In this document: positions 1-8,481 of the stretch, one piece after another | Position numbering within the stretch: position 1 is the first letter of the stretch | How the letters are laid out: the number at the start of each line of letters is the position of its first letter | From: an uncultured Eubacteriales bacterium | GTDB lineage: Bacteria > Bacillota > Clostridia > Oscillospirales > CAG-272 | Assembly: GCA_900544985.1 (NCBI GenBank) | Contig: UQXK01000031.1 | Span: 1-21,190, forward strand | DNA length: 21,190 nt | Direction: 5' to 3' | Notes under the pieces: model-generated | Told to the model about the DNA's origin: nothing | Seen by the model: only the letters and a program-made list of their open reading frames with translations | Databases searched by the model: none | Made by a program: the position numbers and the translations under genes

Positions 1-13
1 CTTCGCGAACCAT

Positions 14-27
14 GCGGCTGTCGCCGC
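14..27 (+). other. Short GC-rich hairpin at the window edge
   Basis: GCGGC and GCCGC enclose a TGTC loop. A T-run follows only after about nine bases (38-42), so this is at best a poor terminator for a gene lying left of the window. No coding frame can be assigned to bases 1-50. Confidence 0.3.
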
Positions 28-50
28 TTACAAATGCTTTTTAAAAATTT

Positions 51-79
51 TTGAAGATTCATAAGAAACTTTTTATAAA
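51..79 (+). promoter_or_regulatory. Candidate sigma-A promoter for lon
   Basis: TTGAAG (51-56) and TATAAA (74-79) are separated by 17 bases, a good fit to a vegetative promoter. The -10 box lies inside the perfect palindrome at 61-90, so a protein bound there would cover the promoter. It would give a leader of about 130 bases before the lon start. No CIRCE element or recognisable CtsR site was seen. Confidence 0.45.
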
Positions 80-90
80 AAGTTTCTTAT
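61..90. repeat. Perfect 30-bp palindrome upstream of lon
   Basis: The left arm ATAAGAAACTTTTTA is followed directly by its exact reverse complement. In RNA it would fold into a stem of about 13 bp with a four-base loop. There is no T-run immediately after it, so it is not a classical terminator in the plus direction. It overlaps the candidate -10 box. It could be an operator, a bidirectional terminator of the upstream unit, or a copy of a dispersed intergenic repeat; the window cannot decide. Confidence 0.7.
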
Positions 91-123
91 GTCAGGTCAC
101 GTGTAAGCCCCACGACCGATATT

Positions 124-145
124 TTCCCGTATATAAATACGGGAA
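124..145 (+). other. Hairpin in the lon leader
   Basis: TTCCCGTAT and ATACGGGAA form a perfect 9-bp stem with an ATAA loop. The sequence after it is AT-rich but has no clean T-run. If transcription starts near 86 this lies in the lon 5' untranslated region. Confidence 0.55.
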
Positions 146-175
146 GAGAATATATTTATTTTAACACGAAAAAAT

Positions 176-192
176 ATGCCGCCTTGCGGCAT
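176..192. other. Hairpin just before the lon ribosome binding site
   Basis: ATGCCGC and GCGGCAT form a perfect 7-bp stem with a CTT loop, ending nine bases before the lon Shine-Dalgarno sequence. Read on the minus strand the stem is followed by a T-rich run, so it could also act as a leftward terminator, although no minus-strand gene is supported here. The ATG at 176 inside the stem is in frame with lon but has no ribosome binding site. Confidence 0.5.
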
Positions 193-214
193 TTGCCATA
201 GGAAAGGTCATAAA

Positions 215-2641
215 ATGTCAGAAACAACAGAAACAATAAAAAAACTTTCGCTTCCTTGCGTTGCGATGCGACAAATAGTTGCGTTCCCGGGAATTCCCGT
301 AAATCTCGATGTTGCGCGCGCAACATCAAAAAAGGCTTGCGAAGCCGCCGTTCGTGCGGACAGCAAGGTTTTTCTTGTATGCCAGAAAGACGCGACTGTG
401 CAAAATCCCACAGAGAAAGACTGCTATAATGTCGGAACTGTAGCAAAGATAAAGCAGCTTGTAAAAGGACAGGGCGGTGTTTTCCATGTAATTGTCGAGC
501 CCGAATCCCGCGCGGAGGTCGAAGAGATAAGCTCCGGGAAATATCTTACGGCGACCGTTATGGAAAAGAAGATTTTCACAGAGCCGTTCGGGAGCATAAA
601 AGAAGAAGCGCTCGTGCGCGATATACGCCGCGTTTTGCGCGAATTCGTGAAATATCTTCCCAAATTTTCAAAGGAGCTTTGGTTTGTGATAAACTCTATC
701 GAAGCTCCCGGAATACTCTGCGATTTTGTCGCCGCAAACATCGTTTCCGATGTGGACGACAAGCAGGAACTTCTCTCGGAATTCGACCCTGTAAGAAGAC
801 TCGAAAGACTTCTTATAATACTCGAAAGGGAGAAGGAGATACTCGAAACAGAGGCGAGCATTCAGGCTCAGGTGCGCGAAAATATGGATCGCAACCAAAG
901 AGATTATTATCTTCGCGAACAGCTCAAAGTTATTCAGGGAGAGCTCGGCGAGGATGCGGACTTTGACGAAGACGCCATAGAGTACGTCAAAAAAATAGAA
1001 AAAGGAAATTTCCCGAAAGAGGTTTCCGATAAGCTTATAAAAGAGATAAAGAAGCTTCAAAGAACGCCTGTCGGCTCTGCCGATAATGTCGTTTTGCGCA
1101 ATTACATAGAAGCCTGCCTTGAAATTCCGTGGTCTAAATCCACGAAAGAGAGAAACGATGTGGCGGTTGTTCAGAAAATACTCGACGAGGATCACGACGG
1201 ACTTGAAAAGGTCAAAGAGAGAATTGTCGAATATATGTCGGCGCTCGGGCTTAATCCCGAACTTAAAAACCAGGTGCTCCTTCTTGTAGGACCTCCCGGA
1301 ACGGGTAAGACTTCGATAGCTTCGTCTATCGCAAGAGCGACGAAGAGAAAATTTGTCCGCGTTTCGCTCGGCGGTATACATGACGAGGCGGATATAAGGG
1401 GACACAGAAAAACATATGTCGGCGCTATGCCGGGAAGAATCATTCAGGCTCTTTGCCAGGCAGGATCGAATAACCCGCTCATTCTTCTCGACGAAATAGA
1501 CAAAATGGCGAGTGATATGCGCGGAGACCCTGCGAGCGCAATGCTTGAAGTGCTCGACGGAGAACAGAACAAATCTTTCCGCGACCACTTTGTGGAGATT
1601 CCGATAGATCTTTCTCACTGTATGTTTATTGCGACGGCGAATACTCTCGATACGATATCCCGCCCGCTGCTGGACAGAATGGAGATAATCGAACTTAAAA
1701 CATACACAAGGGCGGAGAAGTTTTCGATAGCGAAAAATCACCTTGTGCCGAAGCAAAAGAAGATACACGGGCTTAAAGGCAGAATGTTCAAAATAGACGA
1801 TGAGGCGATATACGATATAATTGATCTCTACACTCGCGAATCGGGCGTAAGAAGCCTTGAAAGGCATATTGCGAAATGCTGCCGCAAAGCCGCAAAACGC
1901 ATAACCATGGATGGGGAGAAGACTGTTCATGTGACAAAGTCGAATCTTTCCGATTTTGTCGGTATACAGAAGCTCATTCCCGAAAAGGTATACGATTTCG
2001 ACGAGGTCGGAACGTCAAACGGTATGGCTTGGACAGAGGTGGGCGGTTCGCTTCTCAGAATAGAGTCGCTTGCCCTTGACGGAAGCGGAAAAACAGAGCT
2101 CACAGGCTCTCTCGGCGACGTCATGAAAGAGTCCGCGCACGCGGCGATAAGCTATATACGTTCTCACGCAGATGAGCTCGGGATAGAACACGACTTTTAC
2201 AAAACGAAGGATATACATATCCATGTTCCCGAGGGCGCCGTTCCGAAGGACGGTCCTTCCGCGGGCACTGCAATGGTGACTTCTCTTGTCAGCGAGCTTA
2301 CGGGTATCCCGTGCCGCCGCGACGTTTCGATGACAGGAGAGATAACTCTTCACGGAAGAGTTACCGCAATAGGCGGACTCCGCGAAAAAACAATGGCGGC
2401 ATATCTTGCGGGAATAAAGACGATAATAATTCCGGAGGAAAATTCCGCCGATATGGAAGAGATCGCCGACGAAGTCAAGAACAATGTAAAGATAATTACT
2501 GTCCGCGAAATAGGCGAGGTCCTTTCGATAGCTCTCTTGAAAAATCCTTTTGAGGGTAACAAAAAGGGAAATATGCCTGTAATAGAATCTCACGAACCGC
2601 ACGGCGCAAGAGATATTTCTTGCAGCGGTATGATAAGATAA
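215..2641 (+). CDS. lon: ATP-dependent Lon protease
   Basis: Cytoplasmic AAA+ serine protease that unfolds and degrades misfolded and regulatory proteins. The product is 808 residues, normal for LonA. The N-terminal substrate-binding domain covers roughly residues 10-210 and a coiled-coil segment roughly 210-330. The ATPase has Walker A GPPGTGKT at about 359-366, followed by a Walker B LLDEIDK. The protease domain has catalytic Ser682 in the PKDGPSAG motif and Lys725 in LREK, 43 residues later, the same separation as in E. coli Lon (679/722). A tail of about 30 residues follows the protease fold. An in-frame ATG at 176 would add 13 residues, but GGAAAGG at 201-207 sits correctly before the ATG at 215. 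The downstream partner is engB, as in B. subtilis lonA-ysxC. Confidence 0.97.
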   Translation: MSETTETIKKLSLPCVAMRQIVAFPGIPVNLDVARATSKKACEAAVRADSKVFLVCQKDATVQNPTEKDCYNVGTVAKIKQLVKGQGGVFHVIVEPESRAEVEEISSGKYLTATVMEKKIFTEPFGSIKEEALVRDIRRVLREFVKYLPKFSKELWFVINSIEAPGILCDFVAANIVSDVDDKQELLSEFDPVRRLERLLIILEREKEILETEASIQAQVRENMDRNQRDYYLREQLKVIQGELGEDADFDEDAIEYVKKIEKGNFPKEVSDKLIKEIKKLQRTPVGSADNVVLRNYIEACLEIPWSKSTKERNDVAVVQKILDEDHDGLEKVKERIVEYMSALGLNPELKNQVLLLVGPPGTGKTSIASSIARATKRKFVRVSLGGIHDEADIRGHRKTYVGAMPGRIIQALCQAGSNNPLILLDEIDKMASDMRGDPASAMLEVLDGEQNKSFRDHFVEIPIDLSHCMFIATANTLDTISRPLLDRMEIIELKTYTRAEKFSIAKNHLVPKQKKIHGLKGRMFKIDDEAIYDIIDLYTRESGVRSLERHIAKCCRKAAKRITMDGEKTVHVTKSNLSDFVGIQKLIPEKVYDFDEVGTSNGMAWTEVGGSLLRIESLALDGSGKTELTGSLGDVMKESAHAAISYIRSHADELGIEHDFYKTKDIHIHVPEGAVPKDGPSAGTAMVTSLVSELTGIPCRRDVSMTGEITLHGRVTAIGGLREKTMAAYLAGIKTIIIPEENSADMEEIADEVKNNVKIITVREIGEVLSIALLKNPFEGNKKGNMPVIESHEPHGARDISCSGMIR

Positions 2642-2661
2642 ATAAAAAACGGAGAAGGCTC

Positions 2662-3279
2662 ATGCTTAATGTACAAAACACCGCGCTTACAATGAGCGCG
2701 GGAAATCCTTCGCAGTTCCCGGCAGGCTCTGTCCCCGAAATCGCGCTTTCGGGAAGATCGAACGTCGGTAAAAGCTCGCTTGTAAACACGGTGCTCGGCA
2801 GAAAAAGCTTTGCCCGCGTGAGCTCCGCCCCAGGAAAAACGATAACGATAAATTTTTATCTCATAGATAAAAAATTATATATCGCGGACCTTCCCGGATA
2901 CGGATACGCAAAGCGGTCCGACGAAGAGAGAAGAAATTTTTCCGGTCTTGCGGACGCTTATTTGAAAAAACACGTGCCTGAGCTTGTTGTCCAGCTCATA
3001 GACCTGAAAGCGGGAGCGACCGATGACGACAGAATGATGTTCGACTTTCTCAACAGATCGGGAATACCGTATATAATCGCCGCGACGAAATGCGACAAGC
3101 TCAATAAAACGAACAGGGAAAAAAATCTTGCGGCGCTTTCGGAAGACGAACTGTTAAATTCGCCCGCCGCTTCGGAAAAAATAAAGATAATTCCTTTTTC
3201 TTCTCTTACGGGAGAGGGCAGGGCGGAGCTTCTTTCCGTATTCTCTGCCGTTTCCGAAAATAAAAGAGCGAACGGGTGA
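2662..3279 (+). CDS. engB: Ribosome biogenesis GTPase EngB/YsxC
   Basis: TrmE-Era-Obg class GTPase needed in relatives for assembly of the large ribosomal subunit. The product is 205 residues, typical for the family. Motifs run in order: G1 GRSNVGKSS at 31-39, a G2 region with SSAPGKT, G3 DLPGYG at 76-81, G4 TKCDK at 142-146, and a G5-like SSLTGEG near the end. The ATG at 2662 is chosen because GGAGAAGG stands just before it; an upstream in-frame TTG at 2620 lies inside lon and lacks a ribosome binding site. It follows lon by 20 bases and is probably co-transcribed with it. Confidence 0.96.
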   Translation: MLNVQNTALTMSAGNPSQFPAGSVPEIALSGRSNVGKSSLVNTVLGRKSFARVSSAPGKTITINFYLIDKKLYIADLPGYGYAKRSDEERRNFSGLADAYLKKHVPELVVQLIDLKAGATDDDRMMFDFLNRSGIPYIIAATKCDKLNKTNREKNLAALSEDELLNSPAASEKIKIIPFSSLTGEGRAELLSVFSAVSENKRANG

Positions 3280-3283
3280 GACG

Positions 3284-3949
3284 ATGAATTACAGAGAATT
3301 GATTTTCCAATATATATTGCTTATACCTGCGTCTCTTATAGCAATAACCGTACATGAATTTTCGCACGGGTATATGTCATATAAGCTCGGCGACCCCACC
3401 GCGAGAAATTTGGGAAGACTTACGCTCAATCCGATAAAGCACATAGATATTATCGGGCTTTTGTGCATGATATTTTTCCGTTTCGGCTGGGCGAAGCCCG
3501 TTCCCGTAAATTCGCGCTATTATAAAAAGCCGAGAAGGGACATGGCGCTCGTTGGCGCCGCGGGACCTCTTTCAAACATATTGCTCGGTTTTATCGGCGT
3601 TGTATTCTTTGAATTTACATGGCTGCTTTTACCGAAGACGGAGTTTCAGAGCACGGCTTATTATATAGTCTTTACGGCGCATACATTTTTTGTGCTGTTT
3701 GCGAATATAAACGTATACCTTGCGTTATTCAACCTTATACCGATACCTCCTCTTGACGGTTCGAGGATATTCTATGTATTCCTTCCGCCGAAAGCATATT
3801 TCGGAATTATGAAATACGAGAAATATATAATGCTCGTTCTTATAATTCTCATGTGGGCAGGCGTATTTTCGGGTACGATAGGGTGGCTCGGAGACAAAGT
3901 TATAGGCGGTATGATGCGCCTTGTTGAACTTATACCTATTTTCAGATAA
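3284..3949 (+). CDS. Site-2-type membrane metalloprotease (peptidase M50)
   Basis: Integral membrane zinc protease, 221 residues. The zinc motif HEFSH is at residues 24-28, inside the first membrane segment. The partner motif NLIPIPPLDG is at 150-159, where Asp158 is the expected third zinc ligand. Several further hydrophobic segments are visible. No PDZ domain is present, so it belongs with the small YwhC-like group rather than RseP/SpoIVFB-type enzymes with extra domains. Its substrate cannot be told from sequence. It begins four bases after the engB stop and lies 19 bases before scpA, an arrangement often seen in Clostridia that suggests one transcript. Confidence 0.92.
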   Translation: MNYRELIFQYILLIPASLIAITVHEFSHGYMSYKLGDPTARNLGRLTLNPIKHIDIIGLLCMIFFRFGWAKPVPVNSRYYKKPRRDMALVGAAGPLSNILLGFIGVVFFEFTWLLLPKTEFQSTAYYIVFTAHTFFVLFANINVYLALFNLIPIPPLDGSRIFYVFLPPKAYFGIMKYEKYIMLVLIILMWAGVFSGTIGWLGDKVIGGMMRLVELIPIFR

Positions 3950-3968
3950 ACATTCGGAGTGAAAAGAT

Positions 3969-4739
3969 ATGGCGGAGCTTGTTTTTAAGACCGGCGCATA
4001 CGAGGGTCCTCTCGACCTTCTCCTTGCGCTAATAGCAAAAAACAAGATGAATATATGCGACATACAGATATTCGTTATTTTCGACCAATACATGGAGTAT
4101 GTGTCGGAGATGAAAAGAATGGATATGGATGTCGCGGGCGAGTTTATCACCATGGCGGCGGAGCTTATGCTTATAAAGAGCAAGACTCTTCTTCCGAAGA
4201 CGGAAGAGGATCCGCGCGAAGAGCTTGTAAGAAAGCTGATGGAATATAAGCTGGCAAAAGAGGCGTCATTGTGGCTCTCGGAGCGCGGAGCGGAATACGG
4301 CGGCAGGTTTGAAAAAGACACCGACGAGATAAAGCCCGACAAAAACGCGAAGCTCGATATGGACGCAAAGATCCTTTCGGAGGCGCTCTGCCGTATGCTG
4401 CTCCGTTCTGCGGAAAAGGAGCGCGACGAAAAAGACGCGCCGATAGAGCTTATAAATCCGCTTATAAAAAAGAAGATAGTTTCGATTCCGGGAAGAATAA
4501 TCGGCGTTATGAAAAAAATGTCCAAAAGACACGCGGTGTATTTCGACGAATTTTTTGCCGATGTAAAAAGCCGTTCGGAAATCGTCGCGACGTTTTACGC
4601 CATACTCGAACTTTTGAAATCCGGACGTATAGAGCTTTCGCGCGAATATTCGGAAAGCGGAGGGGAAAACATACTTTTGTCGCTTAACAGAGAACATAAG
4701 AAAGACTTTTTAAACGGAGGGGAAGAAAATGCCGGATGA
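3969..4739 (+). CDS. scpA: Segregation and condensation protein A
   Basis: Kleisin subunit that bridges the SMC heads and binds ScpB in the bacterial condensin, which organises and segregates chromosomes. The product is 256 residues, usual for ScpA. The N-terminus carries the family hallmark YEGPLDLLLALI (about residues 9-20), followed by the helical segment that contacts the SMC neck. The middle is charged and helical and the C-terminus is winged-helix-like. GGAGTGAAAAG precedes the ATG. The 3' end overlaps scpB by 11 bases, so the two are translationally linked, as expected for partners of one complex. Confidence 0.95.
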   Translation: MAELVFKTGAYEGPLDLLLALIAKNKMNICDIQIFVIFDQYMEYVSEMKRMDMDVAGEFITMAAELMLIKSKTLLPKTEEDPREELVRKLMEYKLAKEASLWLSERGAEYGGRFEKDTDEIKPDKNAKLDMDAKILSEALCRMLLRSAEKERDEKDAPIELINPLIKKKIVSIPGRIIGVMKKMSKRHAVYFDEFFADVKSRSEIVATFYAILELLKSGRIELSREYSESGGENILLSLNREHKKDFLNGGEENAG

Positions 4740-5337
4740 AAAAAAATCCGTCGGTGTTGCCGATGAAAAAGAAAATGTGAATCCCGAAGCGTCGTCATCG
4801 GAACCGCTTTCCGTCGAAGAGACGAAAAAGATAATCGAAGCCGTGCTTTTTGCGTCGGGACATCCCGTAACGTTTAAAAAACTTTCGGAAGTCACGGGGC
4901 TTTCAGAAGAAGATATAAAAAATATCGTTTCGGATTATAAAAAAGAGTACGATTCGGCTCTTCCGCGCGGTATACAGCTTCTTATTCTCGGGAACGCGTG
5001 CCAGCTCGTTACAAAGGAATCATACGCGGGATATATAAGAAATGCGCTCGGCATTCGCGAGGGTGGAAATCTTTCGAAATCGACGCTCGAAACGCTCGCG
5101 ATAATAGCGTACAATCAGCCCGTGACAAGAACATATATAGATCAGGTCCGCGGCGTTGACAGCGCGTATGCCGTCGGAAATCTTCTCGAACGCGGGCTTA
5201 TAGAGTGTCTGGGGAGAATGGACGTGCCGGGAAAACCGCGCCTTTACGGGACGACCGCGGCGTTTCTTTGCTCGTTCGGACTTTCTTCCATAGAGGAGCT
5301 GCCGCCGCTCGAACTCTCGTCCGGTGAGAATTTATGA
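4729..5337 (+). CDS. scpB: Segregation and condensation protein B
   Basis: Winged-helix dimer that binds ScpA in the SMC complex. The product is 202 residues. A charged low-complexity extension of about 27 residues precedes the conserved core. The core starts with a helix leading to FASGHPVTFKKLSEV. It contains the conserved segment TLETLAIIAYNQPVTR and then a GVDSAYAVGNLLERGLI helix. The end carries GRMDVPGKPRLYGTT, typical of ScpB. The start is supported by CGGAGGGG eight bases or so upstream. Its stop overlaps the next ATG (ATGA at 5334-5337). Confidence 0.95.
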   Translation: MPDEKKSVGVADEKENVNPEASSSEPLSVEETKKIIEAVLFASGHPVTFKKLSEVTGLSEEDIKNIVSDYKKEYDSALPRGIQLLILGNACQLVTKESYAGYIRNALGIREGGNLSKSTLETLAIIAYNQPVTRTYIDQVRGVDSAYAVGNLLERGLIECLGRMDVPGKPRLYGTTAAFLCSFGLSSIEELPPLELSSGENL

Positions 5338-5969
5338 AGGGCGCGATAATGGCGTGTTCGGTGCTTTTTGTACTTTTTCTGATACTTTTAATACGTATTC
5401 ACGTATCTGTTAAAGTAAAAGAGAATTTAGATGTTTATTTAAAAGTCCTTTTTATAAAAAAGAGGCTTTTTACCACGAGAAAAAGAGCGCCGCTTCCGGA
5501 GGGTGTTGCTCCTCCCGAAAAGAAAAAGAAGGATAAAGCCCCGAAAGAGAAGAAGGAAAAAAACGAAAAGACGGATATACTTTCTCTTATAACGCTTCTT
5601 AAAAAGATCGTTATAGACATAATGAAAAAAATAAAGCGTTTCCTGCGCATAAGAGTTTCGAGCTTTGATATTACGGTAGCGACGGAAGAGGCGGGCAAGA
5701 CCGCGTTCCTTTACGGTGCTGTCGGGGGGACCGCCGATATGATATTCGGACTTTTTGAAAATGCGTTCGATTTTAAATTTACGAAAGACGCGAAAACGGG
5801 AATACGAACGGATTTTCTTTCCGACAAGACGAAAGCGGATATAGATATCGATTTTTCCATAAATATAATGCAGATATTTGCCATGGCGTTTTCCGCACTG
5901 TTTATCTATATAAGAAATCCTATAAAGAAGAAAAAAATACAAACGGAAGAAAATAAAGAGAAGAAATAA
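5334..5969 (+). CDS. DUF2953 (YtfI-like) membrane protein
   Basis: A 211-residue protein of unknown biochemical role, placed in DUF2953 from overall pattern and context. One strong N-terminal membrane segment (about residues 5-21) is followed by a conserved beta-type stretch. A very basic, Lys/Glu-rich linker covers about 48-80. The body includes an amphipathic region with GAVGGTADMIFGLF. A second hydrophobic segment lies near the C-terminus, then a Lys-rich tail. It shares an ATGA overlap with scpB and lies 36 bases before ytfJ. The same ytfI-ytfJ pair occurs in B. subtilis, where it is linked to sporulation; that link is inferred here from the neighbour. Confidence 0.8.
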   Translation: MKGAIMACSVLFVLFLILLIRIHVSVKVKENLDVYLKVLFIKKRLFTTRKRAPLPEGVAPPEKKKKDKAPKEKKEKNEKTDILSLITLLKKIVIDIMKKIKRFLRIRVSSFDITVATEEAGKTAFLYGAVGGTADMIFGLFENAFDFKFTKDAKTGIRTDFLSDKTKADIDIDFSINIMQIFAMAFSALFIYIRNPIKKKKIQTEENKEKK

Positions 5970-6005
5970 ATTTTTAAAGGCGTCCGCGCCGGAAAGGATA
6001 TATTC

Positions 6006-6524
6006 ATGGGAGAGGAAATAAAAGAACAGAATAAGATAAGCGAGCTTATAAGCGAATCTCTTGAAAGCATAAAAGGGCTTGTCGATGCGAACACCGTCGT
6101 AGGCACGCCCATAAACACTCCGCAGGGCACTGTGATAATTCCGATATCTAAAATTTCCGTCGGATTTGCCGGCGGCGGAAACGACTATGCGGGCAAAAAT
6201 TCTCCGGCGAAAAAAAATAATTTCGGCGGTGCGGGCGGAACGGGCGTAACCGTAACTCCGATAGGCTTTCTCGTCGTCGACGCAGAGGGAAAGACGGAGA
6301 TGGTGACAATGCAAAATCCCACAAATTCAAATGCGGGTTCTTCCATTGAAAGCATTGTAGAAAAGCTTCCTTCTATTTTGGACAAGCTCAAAGCCGCATT
6401 CGAAAAAAAGAAAAAAGCGAAAAAAGAAGAGTCCGCAAAAGAGAATGCCGAAGTAAAGACGGAATCTGAAAATGCGGAAAATCCGAACGCGGAAAAAGAA
6501 GAGAAAAATCTGGATAATACCTGA
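6006..6524 (+). CDS. ytfJ: GerW/YtfJ family sporulation protein
   Basis: Member of the GerW family; the B. subtilis protein is made in the forespore and is needed for normal germination. The product is 172 residues. The N-terminal half holds the family core: DANTVVGTPI, then TVIIPISKISVGFAGGG, a Gly-rich loop, and GVTVTPIGFLVV. The last roughly 45 residues are a low-complexity Lys/Glu/Asn tail that is probably disordered. GGAAAGGA precedes the ATG. Its presence suggests a spore-forming lineage, though such genes also persist in clostridia that no longer sporulate. Confidence 0.93.
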   Translation: MGEEIKEQNKISELISESLESIKGLVDANTVVGTPINTPQGTVIIPISKISVGFAGGGNDYAGKNSPAKKNNFGGAGGTGVTVTPIGFLVVDAEGKTEMVTMQNPTNSNAGSSIESIVEKLPSILDKLKAAFEKKKKAKKEESAKENAEVKTESENAENPNAEKEEKNLDNT

Positions 6525-6565
6525 TTTTTACTGAATAAATTTTATTGTTTTTTCGGAAAATGTTA

Positions 6566-6594
6566 TTGAATACGCCATTTATATTCATGATACT
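6566..6594 (+). promoter_or_regulatory. Candidate promoter for the carboxypeptidase gene
   Basis: TTGAAT (6566-6571) and GATACT (6589-6594) are separated by 17 bases in the 123-base spacer. The -10 is a weak match (four of six). An overlapping CATGATA at 6586-6592 resembles a sigma-F/sigma-G -10 box, but no matching -35 lies at the right distance. The 5' untranslated region would be about 45 bases. Confidence 0.35.
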
Positions 6595-6647
6595 TAAAAA
6601 ATTCTATCGTGGATTTTTTGGCTTTAAAATTTTTCGGAGAACAATAA

Positions 6648-7742
6648 ATGAAGAAAATCATAGCTTTTTTTGTGTCGCTTGTTTTGAGCTTTACTGTGTT
6701 TTCTGTTTTTGCATGCGCGCTCGGAGACAGCGCGAGATCTGCTGTCCTTATAGAAGCGGACAGCGGGGAGATAATCTTCTCGAAAGATGAAAACACAAGG
6801 CGCGGAATGGCGAGCACTACAAAGATAATGACGGCGATAGTCGCCATAGAAAATTCATCGCTCGACAAAGTTGTAAATATCAGAAAAGAGGCAGTCGGCG
6901 TCGAAGGCTCTTCCATATATCTGACGGAGGGCGAAAAAATAACAATGCTCGACCTTTTGTACGCTCTTATGCTCCAAAGTGCAAATGACGCCGCCGCGGC
7001 TATCGCCTATGAGGTGGCGGGAAGCATAGACGGATTTGCCGATATGATGAATAAAAAGGCGGAGGAGCTGGGTCTTAAAAACACCCATTTTGACAATCCC
7101 CACGGACTTGACGGGGATACCCATTATACAACGGCGTACGAGCTTGCCGTTATAGCGGCGTACGCGCTTAAAAACGAAACGTTCAGGACTATCGTTTCGA
7201 CTGTCAAAAAATCCGCCCCCGCAAACGAAAAACACGTTTCAAGGCTTTTTGTCAATCACAACAGACTTCTTCGGACATACGATGACGTTATAGGCGTCAA
7301 AACGGGATTTACCAAAAAATGCGGAAGAACGCTTGTTTCCGCGGCGGAGAGAGACGGACTTCGTCTTATTTGCGTTACGCTCGATGACGGAAACGACTGG
7401 AAAGACCACCGCGAAATGCTCGATTACGGTTTTTCGCTTTATGAAAATGTTGTCCTGACGGAAAAGGACGAACTCTCCTTCTCGGTGCCTCTTGTCGGCG
7501 GTGAAAAAGAAAGCGTAACTGTAAGAAACGCCGAAAGTGCGAGCGCGGCTCTCAGAAAAAATCACGGAGAGATAGAGAGCGTCGTATATCTTCCTCGCTT
7601 CATATACGCGGGAACAAAAAAAGGGACGGCAGTGGGAAAAATAAAATATTTTACAGACGGAAAAATTATCGGCGAATCCGAGCTTTACCTTGCGGAGGAC
7701 GCACCGATAAAATATGTGAAAAAGGGATTTTTCAAAAAATAA
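6648..7742 (+). CDS. D-alanyl-D-alanine carboxypeptidase (DacF/DacB type)
   Basis: Low-molecular-weight penicillin-binding protein that removes the terminal D-Ala from peptidoglycan stem peptides outside the membrane. The product is 364 residues with a signal peptide, probably cut near FACA (residue 25-26). The active-site motifs are complete: SxxK with Ser56 and Lys59 (STTK), SxN at Ser111-Asn113, and KTG at 218-220. The region after about residue 275 fits the beta-rich C-terminal domain of these enzymes. CGGAG lies before the ATG. Next to rluB the context resembles dacB-spmA-spmB-rluB of B. subtilis without spmAB. Sequence alone does not separate DacB from DacF, so no symbol is given. Confidence 0.93.
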   Translation: MKKIIAFFVSLVLSFTVFSVFACALGDSARSAVLIEADSGEIIFSKDENTRRGMASTTKIMTAIVAIENSSLDKVVNIRKEAVGVEGSSIYLTEGEKITMLDLLYALMLQSANDAAAAIAYEVAGSIDGFADMMNKKAEELGLKNTHFDNPHGLDGDTHYTTAYELAVIAAYALKNETFRTIVSTVKKSAPANEKHVSRLFVNHNRLLRTYDDVIGVKTGFTKKCGRTLVSAAERDGLRLICVTLDDGNDWKDHREMLDYGFSLYENVVLTEKDELSFSVPLVGGEKESVTVRNAESASAALRKNHGEIESVVYLPRFIYAGTKKGTAVGKIKYFTDGKIIGESELYLAEDAPIKYVKKGFFKK

Positions 7743-7760
7743 ATACATCGTTGGTGCTTT

Positions 7761-8480
7761 ATGGAAAAAAGACTTCAAAAATTCATCTCGGAGGCGGGCA
7801 TAATGTCCCGCCGCGCCGCCGAGGAAGAAATCAAAAAAGGCAATATAAAAGTCAACGGCGCGCGTGCCGAGTTGGGGCAGAAGATAGACGACGAACGCGA
7901 TGTTGTGGAATATCGCGGTAAGATCATCTCGGCAGATTCCCATCATATTTATATAATGCTGAATAAGCCCGCGGGATATGTCACCACAATGAGCGACGAG
8001 CACGCGAGAAAATGCGTGGCGGAGCTTGTTTCGGATGTCCCCGAAAGAGTGTATCCGATAGGCAGACTCGACAGGGAGAGCGAGGGGCTTCTTCTTTTTA
8101 CGAATGACGGAGAATTTGCAAATCGCATGATGCACCCGCGTTATCACAAACCTAAGATATATCACGTAAAAATACGCGGCAAGGTCGAACCGGAAAAAGT
8201 GACTGCTCTTTCAAGGCCTATGAAGATAGACGATTACATAACTAAACCTGCGAATGTGTCTGTCGTAACGCTTAAAGAGGATTATACCGTTCTCGCAATA
8301 GAACTTTTTGAGGGCAGAAACCGTCAGATAAGAAAAATGTGCGAACAGGTGGGACTTTTTATAATGACTCTTCGCCGTATATCGGTGGGAAATGTAAAGC
8401 TCGGCGATCTCAGACCGGGAAAATGGCGCTATCTTACAAAAAGCGAGGTTGCGTCGCTTAAAACTTCGGAGGGAAAATAA
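7761..8480 (+). CDS. rluB: 23S rRNA pseudouridine synthase, RsuA/RluB family
   Basis: Converts a uridine in large-subunit rRNA to pseudouridine. The product is 239 residues. An S4 RNA-binding domain occupies about residues 2-62 (LQKFISEAGIMSRRAAEE). The catalytic domain carries the family motif GRLDRESEGLLLFTNDG with catalytic Asp104. A conserved EGRNRQIRKMCE segment follows. Length and motifs suit RluB better than the longer RluA/RluD enzymes, but RsuA (16S target) cannot be excluded by motif alone. The ribosome binding site is weak. It follows the carboxypeptidase by 18 bases and is followed directly by the next gene. Confidence 0.92.
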   Translation: MEKRLQKFISEAGIMSRRAAEEEIKKGNIKVNGARAELGQKIDDERDVVEYRGKIISADSHHIYIMLNKPAGYVTTMSDEHARKCVAELVSDVPERVYPIGRLDRESEGLLLFTNDGEFANRMMHPRYHKPKIYHVKIRGKVEPEKVTALSRPMKIDDYITKPANVSVVTLKEDYTVLAIELFEGRNRQIRKMCEQVGLFIMTLRRISVGNVKLGDLRPGKWRYLTKSEVASLKTSEGK

Positions 8481-8481
8481 A

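Noticed and set aside
668..1930. Long minus-strand open frame of 420 codons opposite lon
   Set aside because: It lies wholly inside a certain lon gene, has no ribosome binding site, and its Tyr/Arg/Phe-rich composition is that of an antisense shadow.
6586..6592. CATGATA as a sporulation sigma-F/sigma-G -10 element before the carboxypeptidase
   Set aside because: No GNATA-like -35 lies at about 18 bases upstream; the nearest, GAATA, is only 13 bases away.
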